A stretch of DNA of 64,000 nucleotides from Tanytarsus gracilentus. Its lineage: Eukaryota > Arthropoda > Insecta > Diptera > Chironomidae. Numbering within the stretch: the first letter of the stretch is position 1; the number at the start of each line of letters is the position of its first letter. Below, piece by piece: positions 39,501-51,950 of this stretch. The notes beneath the pieces are model-generated. The model was not told the DNA's origin and did not search any database. It was given only the letters and a program-made list of their open reading frames with translations. A program made the translations under genes and the position numbers. Location of the stretch: the NCBI GenBank assembly GCA_038502055.1, contig JAXRKN010000040.1, positions 3,100,001 to 3,164,000 on the forward strand, given 5' to 3'.

Positions 39501-39928
39501 AAAAGAAACGAGACGCGGGCGGACCAAATGAGATTGTGGCATGTACAAGCTGTGGTGGTGGGAGTAGTCCCTGTACGCACTCGGTAAATAATGGATGTGC
39601 AACAGAGGTACGTGTAATGTATTTTAAGAACATAATTAAGATTCATCGTGGAAGGAAGCTTCAAAAATGGCAATCGTATTAATGCTTTTCTCGTAAATTT
39701 TCAGACGTGCTTTGTTCAAGTGCGGAAAAAGGAGCGACCACATCCGATAAGAGTTGCAAAGACAATTGACGTCATTGCCAGGTTAATAAAATTAATAAAT
39801 GGAGTTTGATCCTTTTCATCCTTTAATTAAATATTAACAAATTCTTTTTTTTTCGCAGAATTACTTTTCCTTCAGCGTATGCTGTGTTTCTTATATTCTT
39901 TTTCATCCATTACAAAGGCTTTTCATAA
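33570..39928 (+). CDS. pHCl: pHCl-like Cys-loop ligand-gated chloride channel, copy B
   Basis: Coding exons: 33570-34084, 34140-34228, [34578-34670], 35232-35296, 35375-35495, 35557-35656, 35742-35824, 36119-36259, 36418-36559, 36636-36646, 36864-37078, 37799-37849, [38194-38292], 39497-39607, 39705-39781, 39859-39928; bracketed exons are cassette-like. The product is 660 residues with both, 596 without. A 171-residue N-terminal exon ends in a late signal sequence (RFYAASSVILALCYL). The Cys loop, PAR pore entrance, M1-M4 and C-terminal GCATE/TCFVQVRKKE block match copy A almost residue for residue through the core. The N-terminal exon, the M3-M4 loop and parts of the ligand-binding face differ. 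All shared introns keep phase, so this is a whole-gene tandem duplication, not a retrocopy. Both copies look functional. An alkaline-gated chloride conductance is the expected activity. Confidence 0.85.
34578..34670 (+). other. Candidate cassette exon, extracellular N-terminal domain (copy B only)
   Basis: 93 nt, open in the gene frame, phase 1 at both ends, so it can be kept or skipped without a shift. The acceptor TTTTTTACAG is strong; the donor GTCCGT is weak, in keeping with alternative use. It inserts 31 residues, beginning DAEFCCNIKSPSD, between the PPV segment and GTLTVNVSV. Copy A has only 102 bases between the flanking exons and no counterpart. Confidence 0.55.
36636..36646 (+). other. 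11-nt micro-exon at start of M2 (copy B)
   Basis: AGTGATGATAG, the counterpart of 27813-27823, with one synonymous change. Acceptor AAAG, donor GTGAGA. Required for the PAR-VMIG pore sequence. Confidence 0.85.
38194..38292 (+). other. Candidate cassette exon, M3-M4 loop (copy B only)
   Basis: 99 nt, phase 0 at both ends, open in frame, between TTATTTAG and GTCTTG. The 33-residue peptide opens IFSSPEKEWHEIRCTQMHP and has two Trp and one Cys, unlike the Ser/Pro-rich loop exon found at the same place in copy A. Since neighbouring exons join in phase 0 without it, it may be alternative or spurious. Confidence 0.45.
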
Positions 39929-42412
39929 TGATTTGTGACTAAAGATATAAGCAAGTAAGCATCCCATTAGTTAAAACCGCCTTTTTCCTGCTAAATTTTT
40001 AAAATTCAAGAAATGATGATGAAAAATTTATTAATCGAGCAGCAAAAAATTATGGATAATGAAATTTGCAAAATTATTTGTTCAGCATCAGTAATATTTA
40101 TATTAAAAATTTAAACATATATAAAAATTAATACTGTATTTTGCTAATAAATTAAACAGGAAAAAGAAAGAGTAAAAACAATGATAGCAATATTTAACTA
40201 AAATAGAGATGACCGTTTTTTCAAGTAATTGGACCAAACCCTGATTCAATAATTCTAAATTATATTTAGAACGAAAATTAAAAAAATTGCATAAATTGTG
40301 TGTGTCAAATATGATGGATATGATAAGATCTCCCAAATGATCTCATAAAATCTAAATTAATGGTAGTTCAAATAATGCACATATATTTGTAGTAATAAAT
40401 TTTCTTATGTATAAAACACGGCTGATAAAGTTTAGCTAGAAAGAAAGAAGAATATAAACTTTTGCACGCGTGAAAAATTCTTTACGAAAGAAATCTCACA
40501 AAAAGTTCTTTTTGAAAAAAAAAATAAAAATGGATGACACCTTATTTCAAACATATATCTACATATCATTGCACAATCTGCTCCAAGCGACACTTTTTGT
40601 AAATTAAATGCAAAAAGTTTTTCTAAAAGAATGACAAAAATGCCTTTTTCTCAAGGGATGGAAAATTATGCGAAAAATCATTCAATGAAACCCTTTTTTA
40701 AATTTCTTTATATTGTTTATTAAATTGAAAGCAGCATCAACAAAATTCTAAATCAATAAATGTGAAGGATTATTTATCCACTTATTGAAAATGTGATCAT
40801 CCATCCCTTAAACTGTTTGCAATCATTTAAATGTCAAACAACCAAAATTTTCTTTTGGCAAGCCCACTCATATATAAAATCATTAATTTTTTTCTACTTT
40901 AATTTGAATTTCTGTTTCTTTTCAATTTTTTATTTTATGACGAAAAATTTGCCAGCATTTTTTTGATATCTGCTTTATTTATTTTCCAATGTATTGAGTG
41001 TTGAAAGTCGAGTCCTACAAGAAAATATTCTGATAATTTTTGCTTATGTGTCGGTTGATTATCGACAAAATTAAGACCTTAAATAAATAAAAATTAAGAA
41101 ATAGACAAATACATAGTATCAAAGACGGATTATTTTCGAAGCCGAAAAAGTAGTGAGCAGTGCTCCAATAAATGCTTTTGCATGACGATAATAATTTGTT
41201 GTCTCTCATTTGTAAACTTAACTCACAACTTTCGTTACATTTACGTGTTTCCATTTCAATCTCATTGAAAACAATGCTGTAAAAGCTACATACATTATGA
41301 TGAAAATTTAATTACAAAGAATTAAAAATACAGCTCGGCTAAATGTGATTATTTTTAAATAAAAATTAAAATGAAAGGATACATGAAGGAAACTAAAAAA
41401 TTTATATTTAGATGTTGTTGAAGTCAAGTTCAAGAATAAAGTTTAATGTTTATTGCGTACTTTCAAATTAAGTGTTCGATGTCAAAGTTAATTTTCAAAT
41501 CTATTTTTTTCGAATTAAAAATTTTATTGTTCGATGAAAACAAAAAAAATCAGCCAAGAATTTAAAAAATTGTAAATATTTATGATGTTTAAAATGGTTG
41601 CAAATATTGCATCTTTTTTTGAAAAATAATCGGGTTATTTTCAGAACCGAGTTTTAATCCGAAAGATTAATATATTTTTACCTAAAAAGGTTAAAATAAT
41701 TTAATGTAAAAATTATTTACAAGAGTTAATTGGTTATTTTACATCCACACAAATTGTACATTTTTTTATACACAATTAAGTCCAAAAATATTTTAAGATA
41801 TTTTAGCCAGATTTTTTAGTCGAAAATGACATCGTTATTTTCAACACGATAATTAATTATTTTTCTACTGTTACCAAATATTTTAATTTTTTTTATAAAT
41901 TTTGTTCAAAGTCCAAACAATCAGTTAACAACCAATCATGTTTTAAATTAAGTTTTTACAGTATGTAGCAGGAACAATTTTGTATTAAAACTTCGTGAGA
42001 GAAATGTGAAACCAAGTTACGCTTCTGATAATATAAAATATTTTACCAACAATGTTTGACTATCCAATAATATTTTAAACGGTAAAAAATATTTTTCGTG
42101 AATGTAATATACGCTCAAAAGTTTTAATCCATCCCATAAAGATGTTTAGAAAAAATACAATATGTATTAAGAATTTATTTTAAATTTTTTCGGGTTTAAT
42201 AAATGCTTATATAAGAAGTTTTATTGCTGTTTAAAGTTGTTAATTACTATAAAAATAGATAGATTGATTAATTTAATGTTTAAATCATTTTATTTCATTC
42301 ATTCTTCTTTGCAAAATTATATCGTATCACTAGAAAATATTTATTAAAAATTGGTAAATTTAAAATTTGACAAATAAAAAGTTTTAAGGTTACGTATTTA
42401 TTCACAAATCTG
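39929..42412. other. Convergent intergenic region
   Basis: Between the 3' ends of channel copy B (+) and the transporter (-). No coding exon seen; AT-rich. TTTATT at 42397-42402, 11 bases past the transporter stop, is one possible minus-strand poly(A) signal. Confidence 0.5.
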
Positions 42413-44064
42413 TTAGTTTTTGGAAAATCCTTCTTCAATTTGCTGTAATGTTCGATTTTTTGTTTCAGGTAAAATTGAGTACAGAATAATTGTCCCAATC
42501 AAGGCGATGCTTGCATACACCATAAAAATTCCAAAAGTCTCTAAAGCTAAACTCATTTGTCCAAAAGTTTTAACGACAACAAAGAAGCAAATGAAATTGA
42601 AGCACGTCGTAAGTCCTGAACTAAAACCACGAGTTGTCTGCTGCAATATTTCCGCTTGTAACACCCATGGTAAGGGAAATAAGCCACATGACACGAAGCA
42701 GATGTAGCCGATTAAAAAAACCATTGACATCCACGAGAAATCAATTTGCAAAGCATTGATTTTAGTTAAATACATGCACGTTGAAACTAGAACCATGCAA
42801 ATTGAAGATCCTATTCCAGAAATAATTAGTAATGTTCTTCGATAGCACACTTTTAATAGTATGCAAGCGCAAAAGGATGAAATTACTCTTACAGTATCGA
42901 TTATAATCATTGAAAGATACTCATTGCCACCATCGGTGACATTTTTCATTAAACTGACAGTGTAAAATGCCACCAAATTTACTCCTGAGAATTGCATGAC
43001 AAAGAATGAAATTAAAACGATCCACAGTGGCTTGTAGAATTCCGGCTTCATGATGTGAGTTTTCAAAATTGCTCCGGGATCATTTGAAATATTATTCGCA
43101 TCTTCCTCTTTCCTCTGTTTTTCATGTTTTTTTACCAAGTCATCCAATTCATTCTGGGCATCTGCCGTAAGTGAATTTAACTTTTGTCCACGAAGCCAAC
43201 GGAAAGCTTTTTCAGCATCTTTCACTCTGTTTTGTGTCATTAACCACGAAGGACTTTCAGGCGCTGATGTCAAAATGACAAAAATGATGAACGGAAAGAA
43301 TGTGGCCGACAATAATGCTATCGATTGCCAGTGAAAGTATGTGCCCATGATGTGACAAAGAAGAATGCCAAATGAAATGGCAAGCGTTATGGTGGCTAGT
43401 AAAAATCCTCTATATTGCGGCTCTCTATATTTTAAAAAATCATTAAACTTTGAAAAATATATAAAAAAGTGTGCTTACGTTGTCTCACCGATATAAACAG
43501 CACCAATTGGACCTAAAAGCCCGACTGATAAACCTGTAAGAAAATCATTATTTCGAAATATTTCAGAGCGAGCACAAATTATTTTACCTGTCAAGAACCG
43601 ACCGAGTAAGATAAGTGGCAGGCTATCCGCGAGATAAATTGAAAGCCAACCAATAATTGAGACTATACACAGAAGGTAATGAATCAACTTTCTTCCATAC
43701 TTTTGCATGGCAAAACCTCCTAAAAGGCATCCGGGTGCCATTGCAAATACGGCCAGACTTGCCACCCATGAACACTCTTCTTCTGTGACTTGAATCGAAC
43801 TTTCATTAGATTGCAGTTGTGGAATGAGAATTGCTGAAAATCCTGTTGTAAATCCAGCACTAATAGTCGCTACAATTGGTATACATGCTACAAATATCTT
43901 TATAAATTTTAATTAAATAACTTGTGTTAAAACTAAATCCAATAAATCAGAGAAAATAATTTTATATGAAGGATCTATTTGCGCACCTGCCTTTGAAGGG
44001 GTGAAAACTTTTCTGCAAATTCAAACCCAAAAGTGGGTTCATTAAGAATAATTTTTTTAATCAT
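42413..44064 (-). CDS. MFS sugar transporter, Tret1-like (facilitated trehalose/hexose type)
   Basis: Four exons on the minus strand: 44064-43987, 43897-43588, 43533-43479, 43424-42413, giving 484 residues, the usual size. Twelve hydrophobic segments are expected. Family motifs: CSWVASL and GRK after TM2 (MQKYGRKL), GRFLTG at TM4, PESPSWL at the TM6 loop, PLPWVLQAEI near TM10, and PETKNRTL before the C-terminus. These place it in the SLC2/Tret1-like group of insect sugar porters that move trehalose or hexoses down their gradient across the plasma membrane. Substrate cannot be told from sequence. The first exon (26 codons) joins at RQ/IFVACIPIVATIS in phase 0. The second intron is unusually short (54 bp) and in frame (see separate entry). 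There are many related fly genes, so no orthologue is named. Confidence 0.88.
43534..43587 (-). other. 54-bp in-frame intron with flanking direct repeat
   Basis: The intron is a multiple of three and lacks a stop, so retention would add 18 residues within the GRFLTG motif region. The exon-intron borders TTCTTGACAGGT and TTCTTACAGGT are near-identical. The removal model is preferred because it restores the family motif GRFLTGLSVG. Confidence 0.75.
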
Positions 44065-47000
44065 TACTATTTTTTGGGCTTCTCGATGATTAATTTCAGA
44101 TCATGTTCTGTAATGAGAAATTAATTGCGTTTTAATATTAATAAGATACGATTTTTAAATTTTTAACGAATGAATAACGTTTAAAATTGAGTTCTTTTGT
44201 TCTTACTTTGTTGCAATATTAGTTTGTGTCATACCAGAGAAATTTTAAAAAGAGATCACGAGAAAAAATGAAATAAACGTCAAGCACTTAATTACGCTGA
44301 AAACTGAATGCTCTTATCAGCATTTGAAAAAACTATTGCTCTAATTAATTCAAAATCAATTCACTTACTGAAAGAAATGCAGCATTTTTACAAATTCATT
44401 TGTTTCAAAAAAAAATCATGTCAGTTTAAACTTGTTTTGAAGCAAACGGTAAACAAAAATTAATTTTGTGCCCATAAAGTACGAATTTTGCTTAACATGC
44501 TCTCTCTCATTCTCTCCCAAAAAACTCTTCGCTTTCTTATGAAAGAAAACGTAACTCACATTAAACAATTAACATTGCATCAATCTTTTTGCAGAAAATA
44601 ATATTACGCAATTCTTTATCAAGCTAATGAACTAATTTGCAACAAATGTCAAATATTTACAATTCAAGATTTATTTAATTTAAATTCTAATAAGTTGTCA
44701 ACTTCAAACACCATCTTTGTAGAATGATAATACCTTGTCTCACAGCTTTAATAAAAACACCTTATTGGCTTCGTTTCTTCTTTTGAACTAAGCAAGCGAA
44801 AAATTGTTTTGAGTTATATTATCGTTGAGAGACATTTTTAAAAAGTGAGAGTGAGAAAAAGTAGGATATGAGAGTGACCACTTTACAAGTAGCAGATAAA
44901 TAATATTTACTCATGTAATATATCATTCTTACATCTTAATCGTTCATTCAAGGGATGCGTGCTTTAAATTATGTTTCAAAAATTGTTCTAGAATTAAAAA
45001 TTAAAAATTTTTAACATTTTATTACATTGTTCTTTGTGTAAGTTTAAAATAATTTAACATTTTTTTGACAAATTAAATCATTAAAAAATTTACTATTTTA
45101 AATAAATAAATTAATTTAGGTTAAAAAAATAAAAAATTATCAATTAATTTTGCAACGTGTTTAAAAAATTTGAACAACAGAACAGCTTAACGTGCAGGAA
45201 AATGTTGTATGGTTTAAATGATTTTGAAAACATTTCGACCGTTATTTTAAAAAAAATAAAGAAATATTGAACAATATTAAATATTCTTAAAATAAATTCA
45301 AAGTTCCCATTCATTTTTTTTCTTAAACTTTCTCCGAACGTGTTCTTTAATGTTTGATACATAATTAAAAAGCATCTTTCATTAACTTAAGTTTATGTTG
45401 ATAACGTAATTTAATGATTAAGGCAACTCAAAATTCGATTAAAAATTTATAATGGTGCCTCATTATATTATATTGACACTTGACACAATAAATTGCTCAT
45501 AAATTTCTGTGTGCTTAAATAATTTATGTTATGCGTCAGAATCTTTTTTCTTGCTACGTTGTGAATATATTGATTTGTAATCAGAATAAAATGCTACCCT
45601 TGTTCATCCTTTCAAAAAAAAGTAATATTTGGCTGAAAAATTATACGTCATTAATCATAAATTCATAAACTTGCTTTTTGTAACCACAAATGGTCTAAAA
45701 AAATGTTCAAATCTAATTAGAACTCAAAAAAATTTCGAAATCATTTAAGATCCTTTGCCAACATTCTCTTTCAGTTGGTAACGGTTGGTAACATTAAAAA
45801 TTAACATTATGACTACACACTCAAATCCTTCTCCTAATTGATTTTAAATACAAATTCGATTCGTAATGTTGTTATTTATTCAGCCATACATGCTTTGTGG
45901 ATTTTCCAATGTGTTATTACCACCTTATCTACAAACAATGATCTATGATTATATGTATTGTACACAATTTTTGTATGGAATTGCATGATATTCTTGATTC
46001 ATTTTGGAAGTTGGCGTTGGTTGACGTCACAAACATGAAAATATTCAAAGGAAAAGAAAATCGATTTTGGTAAGTTCAAGAAGCTTGCCACGAAACAATG
46101 GCAAAAATCGTTCATTTAGGTATTAAAAATAGAGTTTTTAGGCAATTAAAAAGTCTAAAACTTGAAATGAGTATAAAAATGTGATTCATGTCACCATAAG
46201 ATATTAAATAAAAAGAGAATTTCATTTAAGTTTTCCGGAAATGGCTGAGAAGATCATTTTATAGTTTTTTAAAGTTTAAACCACCATTGAGTAGCACAGT
46301 TTGGACGAAGTTTAATTGTATGAGTGACATTACAGCATACAAAAGAGAAAGAACTGAAATTAGCTCTATAAAAACTGTTCTGGTCCGATTGTCACTGATG
46401 GTTAAAATACATTATAGAATAAATTTACTTCTCATTGTACATATGCATAAATACTGGTTTGAATTTAATGCATAAAAATTTAGTTTTGTTTGATTTAAAC
46501 AACAGGCAAAATTTTTCATTTTTTATCGGGAAAAATTTGAAAACTAAAATGCGAAAAAATTCTTTTAACAAAGATTTTAAATATTATTTAAATTTATCTT
46601 CTAGTTGAAACTTAAAATTTTATGCAAAACTCACGTTTGAATGGTTTTAGTCAACCACTTGATAACTGAAAAAACAGTAGTAACATGTGCACACTTTAAC
46701 AAAAACAGCCCCTATGAATTCTACCATCAGGTGAATTTTATTCCGTTTCTTTAAACAGGTTTTCGCTCTTCAGAATCAAGTGTCATGCATACATGCGTCA
46801 AGAAATTTAAGAAGGCAAGTTACATGACCGTGAAATTTACAAACGTTAAAATAAAGCAATTGTTTGGTTTCAAATATCAACCTTAGTTGAACCGCGTTAC
46901 GTAATTCTTAATGAAAGTTTGTTTTCTAAAAGTAATGCGTTAGATTTTTTCTAAAAGTTGCAGCCACAATAAAATTTATTTTGTTGTGCATAAAATTGCA

Positions 47001-48959
47001 AAAATTTACATTAATCCTTTTTTAAATTTGCTTAAATTTTGGCCATGTATATATTTTCCAGGTCGTAGCAAATATCGCCTCAGGAGAATTGTTGGATCTA
47101 CGTTATAATGGAATTCATGTTTATTCACGTAATTTTGTTTCATCGCGCGCTCTTTTTAACGGAAAATATTTTCCTCATTCCCTGAATGCGATATTTTGAG
47201 CAGTTGCAAGTTTAAAAAACACCTGACTTACTCTCACCATAGACATGTTCATGTTCATACCTTTTCCCTTATTTTACCAACTTATTTGTTTTAAAATACT
47301 TTTGTAATCTAAGTATAGAATTTAAATTTCATTTACTGAAATGACAAAAAATTTCTAAAATAATTAATTTTTAATGCAACGGAATACTTTAGCAAAATTA
47401 GTTCGAATCATTAACATATACGTATACTTGATGTACAATTTACTCTTTTTCTTCAGAGCGACAAAAAATATATTTGCATTTCAATAGTTCATTTTTGCAA
47501 GTAATTATGGATTGGGGGCTTTTTATTAGTCTTTCGCCATCAGGAACACTGCGTTAATTGCAAACATAAAGCTTTGATTCTACATAAGCTTCGTTGTTTG
47601 TATACTTTCGTGAGAACTTTTATAGCTTTATCGCATTCTACATAATTTTTATTTTTTAAAAATGGTTAATTTATAACTTTATGGAATTTTGTTTACTGAG
47701 TAAATTTTACTCCCTTAACTCTTAGTCAATGTTTAATTTTGAGCCATTAAAATGGTTCAAGTCATTAAATTTTTTTTTAAAAAACTTCCCTGCCGTGCTG
47801 CTTTGATGTAAGCATGAATTTAATCGTGCAATGCAGTATAAAAATAATAATATTTTTAAATTTCTCAGAACTTTTTCCGATGGTTGGTTTCTTTTTGAAA
47901 TAAAGAACTTTATATGTGAAAATAAATCAATATTTTAATGTGTTAAAAAAAGCTCTTTTACATCCCTGTTATTCCAACATCGGTGGTGTGGCTTGATAAG
48001 GTAAATGCGATAAGAATTTTGTTATGGTGCATGCTATATGGGGTGGGTGGTGTTGTAGCAAATCACGCACCATATAGCGCTATATATACATCCTTTTTTA
48101 TCGCGATTCTTTCATACATTTACATCGCGCTAGACCGCACTACTTATAATTTGATTTCTTGGTATAGTTCGTTCACTCATCCCCATAATTCTGTATGTCT
48201 CTCTTTTCGCTCACTTAGCTATCGACAAAATTCCTCCTGCTTTAGTTAGCAAGACTTTACCTTTTCGTGCCAGCGTCGGATTTTCTTTTCATTATAGTAT
48301 ATTTTATATAGTCATATCGTGCGATGTATTTCGATTTAACAATTTATCCAGTCATTTACTCTTTTTTACTGAAAATCGCTGTTGGGACGAGAAAGTATGA
48401 AGTAAAAAGACGAAGGGCATATAATGCGATATATATAAAGGTTTTCTTTGGGGGCTTTTTCTATATCGGGTGGGAGCCAAAAAGCCATTAAAAGATTTTT
48501 CGCCACGATAACGTTATAAATGAAAAAAAAGGAATAAGAGAAAATATTTTCAGGCATAAAAATTTCTTTAGTTACGGAAAAAAGAAAATTTGCCGCGTAG
48601 ACAATAGCCTATAGCACAATCAATATTACATTAAGTTTTTCCCCAGCGTTCTTTCGATCATTTAAATTAAAAAAAAAACATGTATGTGTGTGAAGGAGAA
48701 AATTTGAAAAAAAATTACCCTCACACATATTTTGTCTTTCCTATGTATTGCTTTTGATCATGACAGGTGCGTTGAATGAAACTAAAAGGGACGAAAATTT
48801 GCGCCACATTTACTAGTGACACAAGCATCAGTGCATAGTTTAATAAGCTTAATTAATGGTTCATAACCCTGACTTCGCCTTTATAAAATTTATATTAACA
48901 CGCACACACCTTTAGAAACGTATTCTTTTTTTAATCAAACGAAACCAACATGCGGTCGG

Positions 48960-49556
48960 TCGCTCAACAAAGTTATTTTTTTATACACCGCTTCAACACA
49001 CACAATATCGCTATTGCATGGATGGCGAGAGTGCGAGAGTATAGTGGAGGGAGAGGGGAGTAGAGAAAAAGGCGAAATAATTTGAAAAAATAGTTTTCAT
49101 TTAGTGTTTCGTTTATTGTTGTCAAGGATACTTGTCTCGGTTCCTCTGGATACGGGCTTAGTCAAAACAGAAATATATTCGATAATTTTGCCTGCTTATA
49201 GTGCATATACACAAGCAGCAGAGAGTGTAGTCGACAAGTGTAGAATGAAATAAGCCAAACGGATATGTCAGGACAGAAATTGTAATAAGAAATTTAGAAA
49301 TTTATTCAGTTGGAGCTTTTTGCCCGAAAGAGTTTCTTTCTGGTGGAAGGAACTGAGCTCAAAAAATTGGCCGTAATAGCAGAATAAAACTCATTCAGAT
49401 TTAGTTAGGATTAATTCGTTGCCAGTGACTGAACTCCAATGTTGAAATTTCTCCGTCAGTTCTTCAAAAATAATTTTGCAAGGAAATAAAAATTGTTGAA
49501 GTGAAGTGAAGTAACAAAAGTCATTCTTTACAAAATCAACAAGGATTCTGCATTAT
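48960..49556 (+). promoter_or_regulatory. Putative promoter and non-coding first exon of meru
   Basis: A CpG- and GA-rich stretch unlike the surrounding AT-rich DNA, followed by sequence ending at a GTGAGT donor at 49557. The next strong acceptor in the right direction (ATTTTCAG, 51929-51936) sits 14 bases before the meru ATG. Inferred only. Confidence 0.3.
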
Positions 49557-51546
49557 GTGAGTATTTTTCTAAAATAATTTTTTTTATAACGGAAATAAAA
49601 TTCTTCATTTTTTTCCAAAACCATGAATAAAATTAAGGGAAAGAATTATTTTACTATCTGAAGTTGAAAATCTTTTTCTGCATTACGATCAGCTATTCTT
49701 ATATTGCTTGGCCTCTCCTCACACTCCCATTAAATATGACATAAAAATTATAGTTGATAAGCTACGGTTGGACGTGAGAAAAGAACATTAAAAAATGTAG
49801 ATGGGCTGAGAACTTTTCTCTTTTATGAGCATATTTTCACATTATTGTTCTCAGTGGACTGCGGTGTACTATATAAGAGCGATGTCGACGGAAAAAGAAA
49901 GAAGGGAAAATAAAATGACCATAATTTGAAGGAAACATAGTTAATACACTCCAACCAACTTTTTATTGTCCGATTTGATGGCAAGAGAAGTAAATACACG
50001 CAAAGTAAATGAATTAAATTTTCAAGTCTCAGAAATTACTCATTTTTAAACAAACAATTATTAATAAAAAAAATTATATCGATTTGTAATCTTAACCAAA
50101 AAAAACATCAAAAAAATAATAGTTCTGCTTTTTATCTACAATGAAATCACACTTTTTTTAGTTAATGGAAGTCATTGCTTCCGTTCACATTTACAAATAA
50201 AATAAATATTTTTTGAGTACGAAAATCATCATAGACCGACAAAGTTATCAACCAATAGTATCAAATGTTTGTGGCAAAAATAACAAATAACCTAAATAAT
50301 CCGAGAGCAATTGGGCGGATCTTGGCACTTGGAGAATTCACAGTTTTTTATATGAATGATCTGTGGATCTTTTGGTGCCATTATTTGACGATTGACAGTG
50401 TCATCTGCCAAGGACATTAAACGCATTACAACAATGGTTTTTGTAATTAACCATATAAAAAAAATTGCATGTTAGACTGTGAGAAATTTTTAAAAAATTC
50501 AACTACCTTGTATACATACGCAAAGAGCCACACGATGATGACGACGACTCATTAAAAAACGAGAACATTTTTTTTAAAAAAATCGTGTGAAAATTCATGG
50601 TAGAAAATTTTCAGGGTAAATGAACTATTCTTTTCTCGAAATTAAAATCCCTTTATAGCCAAATAAATTAGTAATTAATTCAAAAGAACAACTTTAATTT
50701 AAACTTAGCCTGATTACGTAATTATACCATTAAAAAGAGCCGACAGTTGAGCATCAACAGTATTTTGTGCTTGCAAGCTCGAGTCACTGCAAAAGAGTCA
50801 AGCAGTTAAAGAATTTTTCGCTTATTTCGAGTTAAAAACACGTAATAGAGAGTATAAGACAAAAGTTTTGAGCTGTTCACAATGGCAGTTGAAAAATGTC
50901 TTAATTGTGTGAAAATGAACCGCAAAACAAATGAAATGAAATAAAAAGTCGCCCAGCTCAAATGCCTCAGTTTAAGTGAATTAACTTTCAATTTTCAATT
51001 CATTATCAGTTAAGTAGATCGGTGACCAAACTTCCACATAAATCAAAGCATAACTTGCAGCAGCTTAATTTCGGCAAAAAAAATAAATTGGTGGTAAATT
51101 TAATGAAATTAAAATATTTCCCATCCACATTATGTACCGTAAAGAGTGTGTATTGTTTTAACTTGAAATTATGGCTTACCATCGAGTGAATGGAATCGGA
51201 AAGTTAATTCCTATCATTTAATTTACAATCTCGATAAATCGTGTGCTTTACAAAAACTATGCAATTTTTCCTAATGACATTCGATTAAATAACATTATTT
51301 TCTAACCAATCATCTAAAGAACAAATTGATGGCTTTTAAAACAAAAAGTTTATGATTTGCAAATCTTAAGATTTTTTGCTTTAAGTGGTGCATGTTTATA
51401 AGGGTTAAAACCTTTTCCGATAGACTTTTTGTCGTCGTCGCCGCCATTCGCAAAATAAATTAATTCTAAAATTGAAAATAATGAGCGATTTTGTGCATGC
51501 AACAAAAAAAATCGATATTTTCATTTTGAGCATGAAAAACAAGCTG

Positions 51547-51592
51547 TTTTTTTTTTTTTTTTTTTTATTTTTTTTTTTTTTTTTTTTTTTTT
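51547..51592 (+). repeat. Poly(T) tract
   Basis: About 46 bases of T with a single A at 51567. It could be a homopolymer expansion or the tail of an inserted retro-element on the minus strand, but no element body or target duplication is visible. Confidence 0.8.
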
Positions 51593-51950
51593 ACTCTCCC
51601 ATTTGTTTGCGTATTTGAACCATGATGATGTGACGATGGCTTTTCTTTTGAGAGATTAGTAAATTTTTGCAAGAAAATGCTTTTTAAATAGCAGGAAAAA
51701 TCGTGATATATTTTCTTCGTGCGAACAATAAATTGACGGTGAAAAATTTTCTTGCATGATCATGTAAGTAAGGCATGGTAAAATCACAGAGCTGCCTCCA
51801 CCGCAAAAATAAAATAAAACGAAAAGTCAGGAAGCTAGAAAAGAAAAACATAACGAAAAGTAGAGACTTCCATTATTGATTTAATAACCAGCATTTTAGC
51901 ATATAACGCTCACTTCTGTGCTCGCATTTATTTTCAGACACGAAAAAAAT

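Larger units (their letters stand above)
44065..51936. other. Gene-poor region, probable 5' regulatory and intron sequence of meru
   Basis: No coding exon is recognised with confidence over 7.9 kb. From about 47.98 to 49.6 kb the texture changes: more CpG, GAGA-type runs (GAGAGTGCGAGAG, GGGAGAGGGGAG near 49030-49060) and long non-AT stretches. A consensus donor (GTGAGT) at about 49557 could end a non-coding first exon that splices to the acceptor at 51936. An E-box ACAGGTG lies at 48763-48769. A 45-codon open stretch after an acceptor at 47061 was considered weak. Confidence 0.4.

Noticed and set aside
51547..51592. Poly(T) as the tail of a retroposon
   Set aside because: No element body or flanking duplication could be seen; kept only as a homopolymer.
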